64,000 nucleotides of DNA, taken from Sepiola atlantica (Eukaryota; Mollusca; Cephalopoda; Sepiida; Sepiolidae). Below, one piece after another: positions 25,247 through 34,300 of the stretch. Position 1 is the first letter of the stretch. Each line of letters starts with the position of its first letter. The notes beneath the pieces were generated by a model. It was not told where the DNA came from, ran no database searches, and saw only the letters and a program-made list of their open reading frames with translations. Where the stretch lies: contig OY744525.1 in NCBI GenBank assembly GCA_963556195.1, positions 84,067,576-84,131,575 on the forward strand, written 5' to 3'. A program made the position numbers and the translations under genes.

Positions 25247-25413
25247 AATATAAATGCACATTGGTCTTTATTATAGATAAATATAAATGCACATTGGTCT
25301 TTATTATAGATACAAATAAATGCACATTGGTCCTTATTATAGATACAAATAAATGCACATTGGTCTTTATTATAGATACAATTAAATGCACATTGGTCTT
25401 TATTATAGATTTT
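25247..25413 (+). repeat. 33-bp tandem repeat, 5 units
   Basis: AAATGCACATTGGTCTTTAT followed by TATAGATACAAAT is repeated five times. As 33 is divisible by 3, both strands stay open and give repetitive peptides; there is no sign of a gene. Confidence 0.9.
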
Positions 25414-25487
25414 CTTAATATCCCCCCCAAGAAAAGAATTGGCCTGAGGCGCTCACACCGGCGATTGCCGTCACCCCCTCCCAATTT

Positions 25488-25915
25488 GGCATGAAAGGAG
25501 GAGGTAATGCCTATCATGATAACGGAAGGGAGGGGGAGGAATATTAGCGTCTATTAAAAGGTTGTAGTGTGAGTGAATTTCTTCCTGACACTTTGCATTA
25601 TTTTTCAAATTATCTGCCACTCTCTGACGTCATGATGACCTGATATAACCGGACACAATTTAGAGCAAGACCGGGTACATCCGGCAAGGGATTATGGGAC
25701 AGGTGCGGATGTGATTGAGCAACCCTTGTTTCACTACACACACTTAACATAGGATTCCTATGTTGTTATTGATGCATCCGGACAGAAGTTATTGGATGAT
25801 CTGATACAACCGGACACAATTTAGGGCAAGACCGGGTACATCCGGCAAGGGATTATGGGATGTTTACAGTGACTCTGCCTTTTTATCGGATTAGTACACA
25901 AATACATTAGAGTAA
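25488..25915. repeat. Spacer with a 66-bp direct repeat pair
   Basis: A segment with ACCGGACACAATTTAG, GCAAGACCGGGTACATCCGG and CAAGGGATTATGGGA occurs at about 25636-25700 and again at about 25797-25862. The left part (25488-25545) carries GGAGGAGGTAATGCCT, the end motif shared with 29806 and 55947. No gene. Confidence 0.75.
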
Positions 25916-26012
25916 TTTACTCCTCTCCAGGAGTTAGGCACAAGGCCAGTTTTTATCCTACTCCCACCAGTTCGGGTCGGAAAGTGGGGGTTGAAAAGCC
26001 AGCGCCCGAGAG
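25916..26012 (-). mobile_element. U2-SINE 3' fragment, minus strand (segment D1)
   Basis: It holds the SINE tail region in reverse: CTCTCCAGGAGTTAGGCACA, AAGGCCAGTTTTTATC, CGGAAAGTGGGG and AGCCAGCGCCCGAGA. It stops there; body and head are missing. It matches the left end of segment D2, which also has a minus-strand SINE. Confidence 0.8.
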
Positions 26013-26029
26013 GTGAAATACATTAGATT

Positions 26030-26290
26030 ATTTCGAATATGTTAAAAAAATGGCGTATAAAAGCTATGTTGAATTAGAGAAAAACGGCCTAGAGGAGTCT
26101 AAAAAATGTTGTTGATATTTAAAACTCATGTAATAATTTGTTAAATAGTATTGTACAATGTTTGTTGAAAGAAAATCATAGTTATTATTACTTGTTAATT
26201 TATTAAAGTAATTTGAACAGTGTATAGTGGATAGGCTGCTGTACTGCAGTAGATTTGTTATAAATAATTCAGTAAATTAAAATTTTTTAA
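26030..26290 (+). repeat. Conserved block upstream of the U2 head, D1 copy
   Basis: This nearly matches 47362-47605 (for example AGCTATGTTGAATTAGAGAA, GTTTGTTGAAAGAAAATCAT, CAGTGTATAGTGGATAG). It ends with TTATAAATA (26258-26266), roughly 25-30 bp before the remnant of a U2 5' end (GCTTTCTC, 26291-26298). The position suggests it could be the 5' flank, perhaps promoter, of an ancestral U2 gene or pseudogene. This is inference; no PSE was verified. Confidence 0.55.
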
Positions 26291-26298
26291 GCTTTCTC

Positions 26299-26529
26299 AT
26301 CCTAGCCGTAGCGAGACTAGTGACGTGGGTTACACGTCTTGATGAGGTTCATGGGGTTGGATCGGTTTCAGATCGCGATCTGGTAGTTTACTTTAAACAT
26401 CAACTTAAAGTGAAAATCAGATGCGATTGGAAGCGATTACATCGCATGGATTTCAATAGGAGATGGGTGCATGACACTAGTTTGTGCATCCGACGAGGCG
26501 CCAAGTTTGAGTTCGTGTTCCCTCCATAG
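26299..26529 (+). pseudogene. C-terminal fragment of LINE ORF2, open to the natural stop
   Basis: About 76 codons continue in frame from the truncation point through the region equal to the C-terminus of the full-length ORF2 and 55 codons beyond, ending in TAG at 26527-26529. The key difference from the 54-kb copy is GGA here against TGA at 54354-54356. The C-terminal tail is basic and ends in a K-F-E-F-V-F-P-P motif. This fragment cannot act alone, but it shows that the family's ORF2 is longer than the frame in the full-length copy. Confidence 0.85.
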
Positions 26530-27281
26530 TTATGGCACACGCGGTACTAGGTTCTACGGAACCCACCCCAGTAGACTTTTTTAATTAAAAGAGCAACTCT
26601 TAACTAGTAGGAATGAGAGATATCCTGTCCTTATATTATTTTTGCCGGCACTAGAGAGCTTCCAAAGATTCCCACTTCCATTTTTTACTTTGTCCCCGGT
26701 CGCTTGAAACCTTTGGCATTACCATCTTGGAAGCCGCCATCCACCCCAGATCCCATTCCCGATGAAGTTATTTTTGAATACCCCTCTTTTAAAATTCCCA
26801 CTCCCATTTAGGGACTGACCCGCTTGTTTTCGGTCTTGGGCCGGAAAACAGCGGGTGGTCCAACACTAAGCAACGAGGGAAAGACGGGCCATACTAACCC
26901 CCCTTTTTTATCATTTTATTTGGTTCTTTATTTTTCTTTCTTTTTGGGTGTTTTTAATATTTTTTCCCACTCCCACGATAATTGTCATTTACAACGTAAA
27001 TTTTTTGGGATATGTTAAGTAAGGATCCATCCACAGAGTGAATGCGGTATTTTGGTGCAAGAATCTGGTTAAGAGTAAGCAAAAGTTTTTATTTTCTGTT
27101 TTTGTTGTATTTTTTGTTGAAAATAAAAAATGTTAAATGCTTGTGTCACTTATCCCCGACCCCCCCTCCCCCTACATCCCGGGCGCTATGCCTAAGGTCT
27201 GGTGAGTTCCCTAAGGTTTGTAAAATCTCCATCTGTAGATAAAGATGGAGGTTGTCCGAGGGAATTCACCGGCCTAAATAA
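26530..27281 (+). other. LINE 3' UTR with terminal stem-loop (D1 copy)
   Basis: It contains TTTTTGCCGGCACTAGAGAG, an AATAAA at about 27122, a CCCCGACCCCCCCTCCCCCT tract and a terminal hairpin. The outer stem pairs 27201-27212 with 27259-27270; the inner stem pairs 27227-27234 with 27243-27250. The element ends CCTAAATAA. The copy in D2 keeps this structure. Confidence 0.8.
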
Positions 27282-27590
27282 CTTCTCGGCCTTTTGGCTA
27301 AGATCAAAGTGTAGTATCTGTTCCGATGGATGCTGCACCCCATACTGGTATTGTCTGGATCTTCGGATCTGGATTTACGCCGGTCAATGGGTCTGTCCTG
27401 TGCAGTTCTGGGAAGTGGCGCTCCCAGGCTTTGCCTCCCCTCTTTGGGGAGGATTGAGTTTAGTGCTTAATGTCTGAGGCACTCTGCCCAGGCAATTTTT
27501 TAAAAGCCCCTAGCACTCCTCCTCTGGAGTGCATTCCCACTTTCCGACCTTGTGTCACATTCTACTGTGTGGGACGTAGATAAATAGGAG
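27282..27590 (+). mobile_element. U2-headed SINE, tandem unit 1 (long subfamily)
   Basis: CTTCTCGGCCTTTTGGCTAA followed by GATCAAAGTGTAGTATCTGT is a perfect invertebrate-type U2 5' end. The body follows from GATGGATGCTGC and includes ACTGGTATTG (27344-27353) with GGTCAATGGG closing that hairpin, then TCCCCTCTTTGGGGAGGA, CAGGCAATTTTTT, and an end CCCAC...GTGGGACGTAGATAAATAG. It follows the LINE 3' end directly. Open frames here are by-products. Confidence 0.9.
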
Positions 27591-27900
27591 CTTTCTCGGC
27601 CTTTTGGCTAAGATCAAAGTGTAGTATCTGTTCCGATGGATGCTGCACCCCATACTGGTATTGTCTGGATCTTCGGATCTGAATTTACGCCGGTCAATGG
27701 GTCTGTCCTGTGCAGTTCTGGGAAGTGGCGCTCCCAGGCTTTGCCTCCCCTCTTTGGGGAGGATTGAGTTTAGTGCTTAATGTCTGAGGCACTCTGCCCA
27801 GGCAATTTTTTAAAAGCCCCTAGCACTCCTTCTCTGGAGTGCATTCCCACTTTCCGACCTTGTGTCACATTCTACTGTGTGGGACGTAGATAAATAGGAG
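27591..27900 (+). mobile_element. U2-headed SINE, tandem unit 2 (long subfamily)
   Basis: Almost identical to the preceding unit over 310 bp, with a handful of substitutions. It starts at GCTTTCTCGGCC. Confidence 0.9.
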
Positions 27901-28190
27901 CTTTGTCGGCCTTTTGGCTAAGATCAAAGTGTAGTATCTGTTCCGATGGATACTGCACGCCTGTCCTGTGCAGTTCTAGGAGGTCCACCCTCCCAGGCTT
28001 CGCCTCCCCTCTTTGGGGAGGAGTAAGTTTATTGCTTACTGCCTGAGGCGCCCCTACCGGGGAATGCCGACGGGGCTGCCCAGGCAATTTTTAATGGCCA
28101 GAGCGCTCACCTTCTCGGGCGCTGGCTTTTCAAATCCCACTTTCCGACCTTGTGTCACATACTCCCATTGTGGGTGGGCGTTAAATAACG
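27901..28190 (+). mobile_element. U2-headed SINE, tandem unit 3 (short subfamily)
   Basis: The U2 head is followed by CGATGGATACTGCACGCCTG, so the CTGGTATTG hairpin is absent. The body matches the copies at 3.1 and 28.2 kb and ends GTGGGTGGGCGTTAAATAAC. Confidence 0.9.
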
Positions 28191-28489
28191 CTTTGTCGGC
28201 CTTTTCGGCCTTCTGGCTAAGATCAAAGTGTAGTATCTGTTCCGATGGATACTGCACGCTTGTCCTGTGCAGTTCTAGGAGGTCCACCCTCCCAGGCTTC
28301 GCCTCCCCTCTTTGGGGAGGAGTAAGTTTATTGCTTACTGTCTGAGGCGCCCCTACCGGGGAATGCCGACGGGGCTGCCCAGGCAATTTTTAATGGCCAT
28401 AGCGCTCACCTTCTCGAGCGCTGGCTTTTCAAATCCCACTTTCCGACCTTGTGTCACATACTCCCATTGTGGGTGGGCGTTAAATAACG
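28191..28489 (+). mobile_element. U2-headed SINE, tandem unit 4 (short subfamily)
   Basis: Nearly identical to unit 3. Its head carries a small duplication (TCGGCCTTTTCGGCCTTCTG). It ends TAAATAACG and is followed by a further U2 head. Confidence 0.9.
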
Positions 28490-28640
28490 CTTTGTCGGCC
28501 TTTTGGCTAAGATCAAAGTGTAGTATCTGTTCTCGGCATTTTTGCCTTGAGATCAAGTGTATTATCTAGTCCTATCCGATAGGTGTCGATCTTACACTCT
28601 CGAATCAAAAATCAGATTATCATTTTATTTTTTCATCCCT
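28490..28640 (+). repeat. U2 head fused to a variant U2-like module (D1)
   Basis: GCTTTGTCGGCC through TATCTGTTCTC is a U2 5' end. It is followed directly by a second, diverged U2-like start: a CTCGGCATTTTTGCCTTGAG hairpin (28532-28551), then ATCAAGTGTATTATCT, then CCTATCCGATAGG (a small hairpin). Downstream is CGAATCAAAAATCAGATTAT and a T-rich run. The same module lies at 55318-55430. In the variant the branch-site recognition sequence GTAGTA reads GTATTA. Confidence 0.7.
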
Positions 28641-28729
28641 TTTCCTTTGGTGCACCTCCTCTCCCCTAAAGTACGGCTGATCGCGCCCACGGTAGGGATC
28701 TCTCTCACGCCGACTAATACTCAAACTCC

Positions 28730-29805
28730 CCAAAATTTCGCCTGAGCCGCTCATACCGCGAATGCCGACATTCCCCCATCCCCAGATTTCGCCTGAGGCG
28801 CTCATACCGACGAATGCCGACATTCCCCCTCCCCAAATTTCCCCTGAGGCGCTCATACCTGCGAATTCCGACATTCCCCCTCTCTAAATTCGGCCTGAGG
28901 GGCCCTGCTGACATTCCCCCTCCCCAGATTTGGCCTGAGGCGCTCATACCGGCGAATGCCGACATTCCTCCTCCCAAAATTCGGCCTGAATGCCGACGCT
29001 CCCACTCCCCAAATTTCGCCTGAGGCGCTCATACCGGCGAATGCCGACATTCCCCCTCCCCAGATTTGGCCTGAGCCGCCCCACCACCGAATGCCGACAC
29101 TCCCCCTCCCCCAAATTTCGCCTTAAGCGCTCATACCGCCGAATGCCGACACTCCCCCGCCCCCAAATTTCGCCTGAGGCGCTCATACCTGCGAATTCCG
29201 ACATTCCCCCTCCCTAAATTCGGCCTGAGGGGCCCTGCTGACATTCCCCCTCCCCAGATTTGGCCTGAGGCGCTCATACCGGCGAATGCCGACATTCCTC
29301 CTCCCAAAATTCGGCCTGAATGCCGACGCTCCCACTCCCCAAATTTCGCCTGAGGCGCTCATACCGGCGAATGCCGACATTCCCCCTCCCCAGATTTGGC
29401 CTGAGCCGCCCCACCACCGAATGCCGACACTCCCCCTCCCCCAAATTTCGCCTTAAGCGCTCATACCGCCGAATGCCGACACACCCCCGCCTCCAAATTT
29501 CGCCTGAGGCGCTCACACCGACGAATGTCGACGCTCCCCCTCCCCAAATTTGGCCTGAGGCGCTCATAACGGCGAATGCCGACACCCCCCCTCCCCCAAA
29601 TTTGGACTGAGGCGCCCGAATGCCGACACTCCCCCTCCCCCAAATTTGGCCTGATGCGCTCATACCAGCGAATGCCGACATTCCCCCTCCTCAGATTTGG
29701 CCTGAGGCGCCCCACCGCCGAATGCCAACACTCCCTCTCCCCAGATTTGGCCTGTGGCACTCACATCGGTGAATGCCGACATTCCCCCCCCCCCTATTTG
29801 GCCTG
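28730..29805 (+). repeat. 51-bp minisatellite with a ~330-bp higher-order duplication
   Basis: The unit is about GAATGCCGACATTCCCCCTC, CCCAGATTTGGCCTGAGG and CGCTCATACCGGC. About 20 units are present. The stretches 28853-29182 and 29183-29512 are nearly identical, a 330-bp tandem duplication. As 51 is divisible by 3, several long frames stay open on both strands; the peptides are repetitive and unlike any protein I know. The same minisatellite is at 55565-55945. Confidence 0.9.
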
Positions 29806-30274
29806 AAAGGAGGAGGTAATGCCTGGAAGTATTATATCAGGATAACAGAACGGCCATAGTGAGGAAGGGAGGGGGGAAGGAATATTAGCGTCTATTAATA
29901 ATTAAGAAAGAAAGTGTGGGAGTGAGAGGGGAAGAAGAAAGAAAGAAAAAAATGGTTGTAGTGTGAGTGAATTTCTACCCGCCACTCCCTTACTCTGACG
30001 TCATATCTAGTTTATCGTGACTTTGCATTATTTTTCTTCTCAAATTAGTATAAATAACGTTGAAAAATGGAGTTAAAAGCCACCCCCCATTGGAGAAAAG
30101 TGCTCAGTCGACCCCGGAATAGTCAATTTTTTTTTCCGGTTCCGAGATATTAGACGCGCCTGGGCTGGCCGGTCGGAATGATGTCACCCGTGTGACCGTG
30201 TGTTGGGTACTTTCGGAGGAGAAGCTTTACATACATACATACATACATACAGACAGGTGGGATTTATATAATAG
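29806..30274 (+). repeat. Block shared with 55947-56445, ending in (ACAT)n
   Basis: It runs nearly without change from GGAGGAGGTAATGCCTGGAA through TCCGGTTCCGAGATATTA and GGTCGGAATGATGTCACCCG to GAAGCTTTACATACATAC and AGACAGGTG, then TTTATATAATAGA. The 3' microsatellite tail (5 to 6 ACAT units here, about 12 in D2) looks like the end of a non-LTR or Penelope-like element, but no coding part is present. Confidence 0.75.
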
Positions 30275-30550
30275 ACTAGCGGGGCTACCCGGCGTTGCTC
30301 GGGGTCATAAAAACATATAATTGAAGAGAAATCGCGTGTGTAACATCTTTATATTCAAACTTCTATTTCCCCCCTCCTCTATAGCCGTCTCTTTATCTTT
30401 CTACCTTTCTCTTCCCTGGTCGCCCCATTTCACAGCTACTTTCTCATTTTGCCTTTTGCGAAAGCTGCTTCTTCCCCACCATTTCTCCTACGTTTTCCAG
30501 GGCAATAGTATGACATATTTCTATAAAAAGTACCACCTCTATCTACGTTT
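30275..30550 (+). repeat. Element end shared with 21103-21390
   Basis: Begins ACTAGCGGGGCTACCCGGCG and follows the 21.1-kb copy closely for about 270 bp. Frames within it are not conserved between the copies. Confidence 0.7.
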
Positions 30551-30835
30551 ACTATATAGGTACTTATCTCCGCTCTGGTATTCATACTATATACGTATGT
30601 ATCGCCACAATGGTGCGCAGACTATATACGTACCTACTGTCGCCCCAGTGCACATACTATATACATACTTATTGCCGCCCCGGTGCATATACTATAAAAG
30701 TACCTATTGCCGCCCCGGTATGCATGCTATATACGTACCTATCGCTGCTTCAGTGTGAATGATACATACGTACCTATCGCAGCCCAAGTGCGAATGCGAA
30801 ATACGCATCTATCACCGGCCCAGTGCGAATACTAT
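30550..30835 (+). repeat. 35-bp minisatellite, ~8 units
   Basis: The same unit as at 21390-22125 (TACCTATCGCCGCCCCGGTG and variants). It passes directly into the next minisatellite. Confidence 0.85.
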
Positions 30836-31720
30836 ACCACAGAAGCCTCGTGGTCCTATACCGCAGAAGCACCCCACCCCTGGTTGCTATACCGCAGAAG
30901 CATCGTGATTCTATACTGCAGAAGCACCCCCCTGGGTGCAATACCACAGAAGCACCCCCCTGGGTGCCATACTGCAGAAGCACCCCCAGGGTGCCATACT
31001 CCAGAAGCAGCCTCCTGGTTGCCATACCGCAGAAGCCTCAGGTTCCTATTCTGCAAAAACACCCCCCGAGTGCCATACAAACAGAAGCACCCCCTCCCCC
31101 CCGTTGCTATACCAGAGAACCCCCCCCCTCCCCCGGTTGCTACACTGCAGAAGCCTCGTGGTCCTATACTGAGGAAGCACCCCCACCAGGTGCTATACCG
31201 CAGAAGCCTCGTGGTCCTATACCGCAGAAGCACCCTACCCTTAGCTGCTATACCGCAGAAGCTTCAAGTTCCTATACTGCAGAAGCAACCCCCCGGGTGC
31301 TATACCATAGAAGCACCCCCCTATACCGCAGAAGAACCCCCTGAGTGACATACCGCTGAAGCCTCCGACTCCTATACCGCAGAAGCACCACCCTCCGGTT
31401 GCTATACCACAGAAGTACCCACCAGTTGCTATACTGCAAGAGCAACTCCCCCCCGCGGTTTCTATACCGCAGAAGCACCCCCCAGGTGCCATACCGCAGA
31501 AGCACACCCTGGGTGCCATACCGCAAATACCTCAGGTTCCTATACTGCAGAAACACCCCCCCCCCTGTTTCTATACCGCAGAAGCACCCTCCCCCGCCTG
31601 CCATACTGCAGAAGCCTCAAGTTCCTATACCGCAGAAGCACTCCTCTGGTCCCCTACCGCAGAAGCCGCAGGTTCCTATACCGCAGAAGCACTCCCCAGG
31701 TTCAATACCGCAGAAGCTAC
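30836..31720 (+). repeat. ~25-30-bp minisatellite (ATACCGCAGAAGC)
   Basis: Units alternate between CTATACCGCAGAAGCACCCC plus GGGTGC and CTATACCGCAGAAGCCTCAGGTTC-like forms. Length varies, so several frames remain open for up to 213 codons on either strand. Their low complexity and the frame changes between units argue against coding. Confidence 0.9.
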
Positions 31721-31734
31721 TACTTACTGCCCCC

Positions 31735-32548
31735 CTCTCCTTTTCATCTGCAAAATAGTCAAAAAGGGAACGAAGATGGTGTTAAAATATTTTCCAAACC
31801 TATCACTACAGTAGCTCTATCTACGATATTGAGCACTTTTCTCCCAGACAACGCCGAGTACTTTGAAAATCAAGGAAGCCTCCTGAGCACTACTGAAATT
31901 ACTTAGGTAATCTCCGTCCTTTTCATCTGCAAAATAGTCCAAAGGGAAACGAAGATGGTGTTAAAATATTTTCAAAACATATCACTACAGTAGCTCTATC
32001 TAGGATATTGAGCACTTTTCTCCCGGACAACGTCAAATACTTTGAACATCAAGGAGGCCTCCTGAGCACTACTGAAATCACTTAGGAATCCTCCCTTCTT
32101 TTTTATCTGCAAAATAGTCCAAAGAGTAACGAAGATGGTGTTAAAATATTTACCAAACCTATCACTACAGTAGTTCTATCTAGGATATTCAGCACTTTTC
32201 TCCCGGACAACGCCGAGTAATTTAAAAATCAAGGGGCCTCCTGAGCACTACTGAAATTACTCTTATCGATTTCCCCTATCCTTTTCAGCGTTAATGCTGT
32301 TAAAATATTATCCAAACCTATCACTACAGTAGCTCTATCTAGGACATTGAGCAATTTTATCCCGGACAATGTAGAGTACTTTGACAATTAAGAAAGCCTC
32401 CTGAGCACTACTAAAATCACTTAGGTATCCTCCCTCTTTTTCATCTGCAAAATAACCAAAGGGGAACGAAGATGGCGTTAAAATATTTTCCAAACCTATC
32501 ACTACAGTAGCTCTATCTAGGATATTGAGCACTTTTCTCATGGACAAC
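31735..32548 (+). repeat. Diverged edge of the 179-bp satellite
   Basis: Four to five monomers with many substitutions relative to the core array. One of them is the shorter monomer type B (from about 32250), where the CATCTGCAAAATAGTCCAAA part is replaced by a short CCTTTTCAGCGTTAATGCT segment. Confidence 0.85.
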
Positions 32549-32968
32549 GCCGAGAAGCATCGTGATTTTATACCGCAGAAGCACCCGCCCTAAGTGCCAT
32601 ACAGCAGAAGCACCCCCCGGGTGCCATACCACCTCATGGTTCCCTATTGCAGAACCACCCTCCGGTTGATATACCACAGAAGTAGCCCCCTGGTTGCTAT
32701 ATTGCAGAAGCACCCCCTGGTTTCTATAACACAGAAGCACCCCTCGGGTGCCATACCGCAGAAGCACCCCCCGGGTGCCATAGAGCAGAAACCCGAGGTT
32801 CCTATATCGCAAAGCACCCCCTGGTTTATATAACGCAATAGCACCCCTGATGCCATACCGCAGAAGCCTCAAGCTTCTATCCCGCAGAAGCACTCCCCTG
32901 GTGCCATACTGCCGAAGCCTCAGGTTCCTATACCGCAGAAGAACTCCCCGAGTGCAATACCGCAGAAG
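32549..32968 (+). repeat. Second block of the ATACCGCAGAAGC minisatellite inside the satellite
   Basis: It interrupts a satellite monomer after ACAACGCCGAG and ends with a join (CAGAAG, then CTTACTG and a C/T-rich stretch) into satellite sequence like that at 31718-31750. So the junction itself was duplicated. Confidence 0.85.
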
Positions 32969-34300
32969 TCACTCTTACTGACCCCCTCTCCTTTTCATCT
33001 GCAAAATAGATTCTGTTAAAATATTATCCAAACCTATCACTACAGTAGCTCTATCTAGGACATTGAGCAATTTTCTTCCAAACAACGCTGAGTAATTTGA
33101 AAATCAAGGAGGCCTCCTGAGCACTACTGAAATCACTCTTATGGATTCCCCCATCCTTTTCAGCGTAGATACTGTTAAAATATTATCCAAACCTATCACT
33201 ACAGTAGCTCTATCTAAGACATTGAGCAATTTTCTCCCGGACAACGCCGAGTACTTTTAAAATCAAAGAGGCCTCCTGAGCACTACTGAATTCCTTTAGG
33301 TATCCTGTCTCCTTCTGATCTGCCAAATAGTCCAAAGTCGAACGAAGATGGCGTTAAAATATTTTCAAAACCTATCACTACAGTAGCTCTATCTAGGACA
33401 TTGAGCACTTTTCTCCTGGATAACGCCGCGTACTTTGCTAATCAAGGAAGCCTCCTGAGCACTACTGAAATCACTTAGGTATCCTCCCTCCTTTTCATCT
33501 GCCAAATAGTCCAAAGGGGAATGAAGATGGCATTTAAAAAATTTTCAAAACCTATCACTACAGTAGCTCTATTATGGATATTGAGCACTTTTCTTCCGGA
33601 CAACGCCGAGTACTTTGAAAATCAAGGAAGCCTCCTGAGCACTACTGAAATCACTCTTATCGATGATCCCATCCTTTTCAGCGTAGATGCTTTTAAAATA
33701 TTATCCAAACCTGTCACTACAGTAGCTCTATCTAGGACATTGAGCAATTTTCTCCCGGACAACGCCGAGTTCTTTGAAAATCAAAGAGGCCTCCTGAGCA
33801 CTACTGAAATTACATCGATTTCCCCATCCTTTTCAGCGTAGATGCTGTTAAAACATCATCAAAACTTATCACTACAGTAACTCTATCTATGACATTGAGC
33901 ACTTTTCTCCCGGACAACGCCAAGTAATTTGAAAAAAAAGAAGGCCTCCTGAGCACTACTTAAATTACTTAGGTATCCTTCCTCCTTTTCATCTGCAAAA
34001 TAGTTCAAAGGGGATCGAAGATGGCGTTAAAATATTTTCTAAACCTATCACTACAGTAGCTCTATCTAGGATATTGAGCACTTTTCTCCAGCACAACGCC
34101 GAGTACTTTGAAAATCAAGGAGGCCTCCTGAGCACTACTGAAATCACTCTTTTCGATTATCCCAACCATTTTCAGCGTAGATGCTGTTAAAATATTTTCC
34201 AAACCTATCACTACAGTAGCTCTATTATAGATATTGAGCACTTTTCTCCCGGACAACGCCGAATACTTTGAAAATCAAGGAGGCCTCCTGAGCACTACGT
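32969..34300 (+). repeat. Mixed A- and B-type satellite monomers
   Basis: A-type monomers (179 bp) alternate with B-type (about 150 bp, with CATCCTTTTCAGCGTAGATG). B monomers occur only in this left edge (about 32.2-34.2 kb). Divergence falls towards the right. Confidence 0.85.

Larger units (their letters stand above)
26299..27281 (+). mobile_element. 5'-truncated copy of the U2-targeted LINE (segment D1)
   Basis: The sequence aligns with 54295-55280 of the full-length LINE, covering the last part of ORF2 and the whole 3' UTR, and ends in the same GGCCTAAATAA-type tail. The left junction is with GCTTTCTC of a U2 5' end. The right junction is followed by CTTCTCGGCCTTTTGGCTAA, a U2 5' end. 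The short repeat at the two junctions (about TTCTC) contrasts with the 40-bp duplication around the full-length copy. Typical 5' truncation from incomplete reverse transcription. Confidence 0.9.

Noticed and set aside
25150..25517. Frames of 114 and 105 codons on opposite strands
   Set aside because: Both are produced by five copies of a 33-bp repeat; neither has recognisable flanking protein sequence.
28490..28640. Functional U2 snRNA gene
   Set aside because: Only the first ~46 nt match U2. The continuation lacks a normal stem II, Sm site and stems III/IV. I saw no complete U2 gene in the window.
28620..29806. Many overlapping frames with repeated YERLRPNLGRGNV-like peptides
   Set aside because: They come from a 51-bp minisatellite whose length is divisible by 3. 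Frames are open on both strands and have no recognisable domain or consistent start.
30707..31604. Frames of 213 and 173 codons in the ATACCGCAGAAGC region
   Set aside because: Low-complexity translation of a 25-30-bp minisatellite of varying unit length, with competing frames on both strands.
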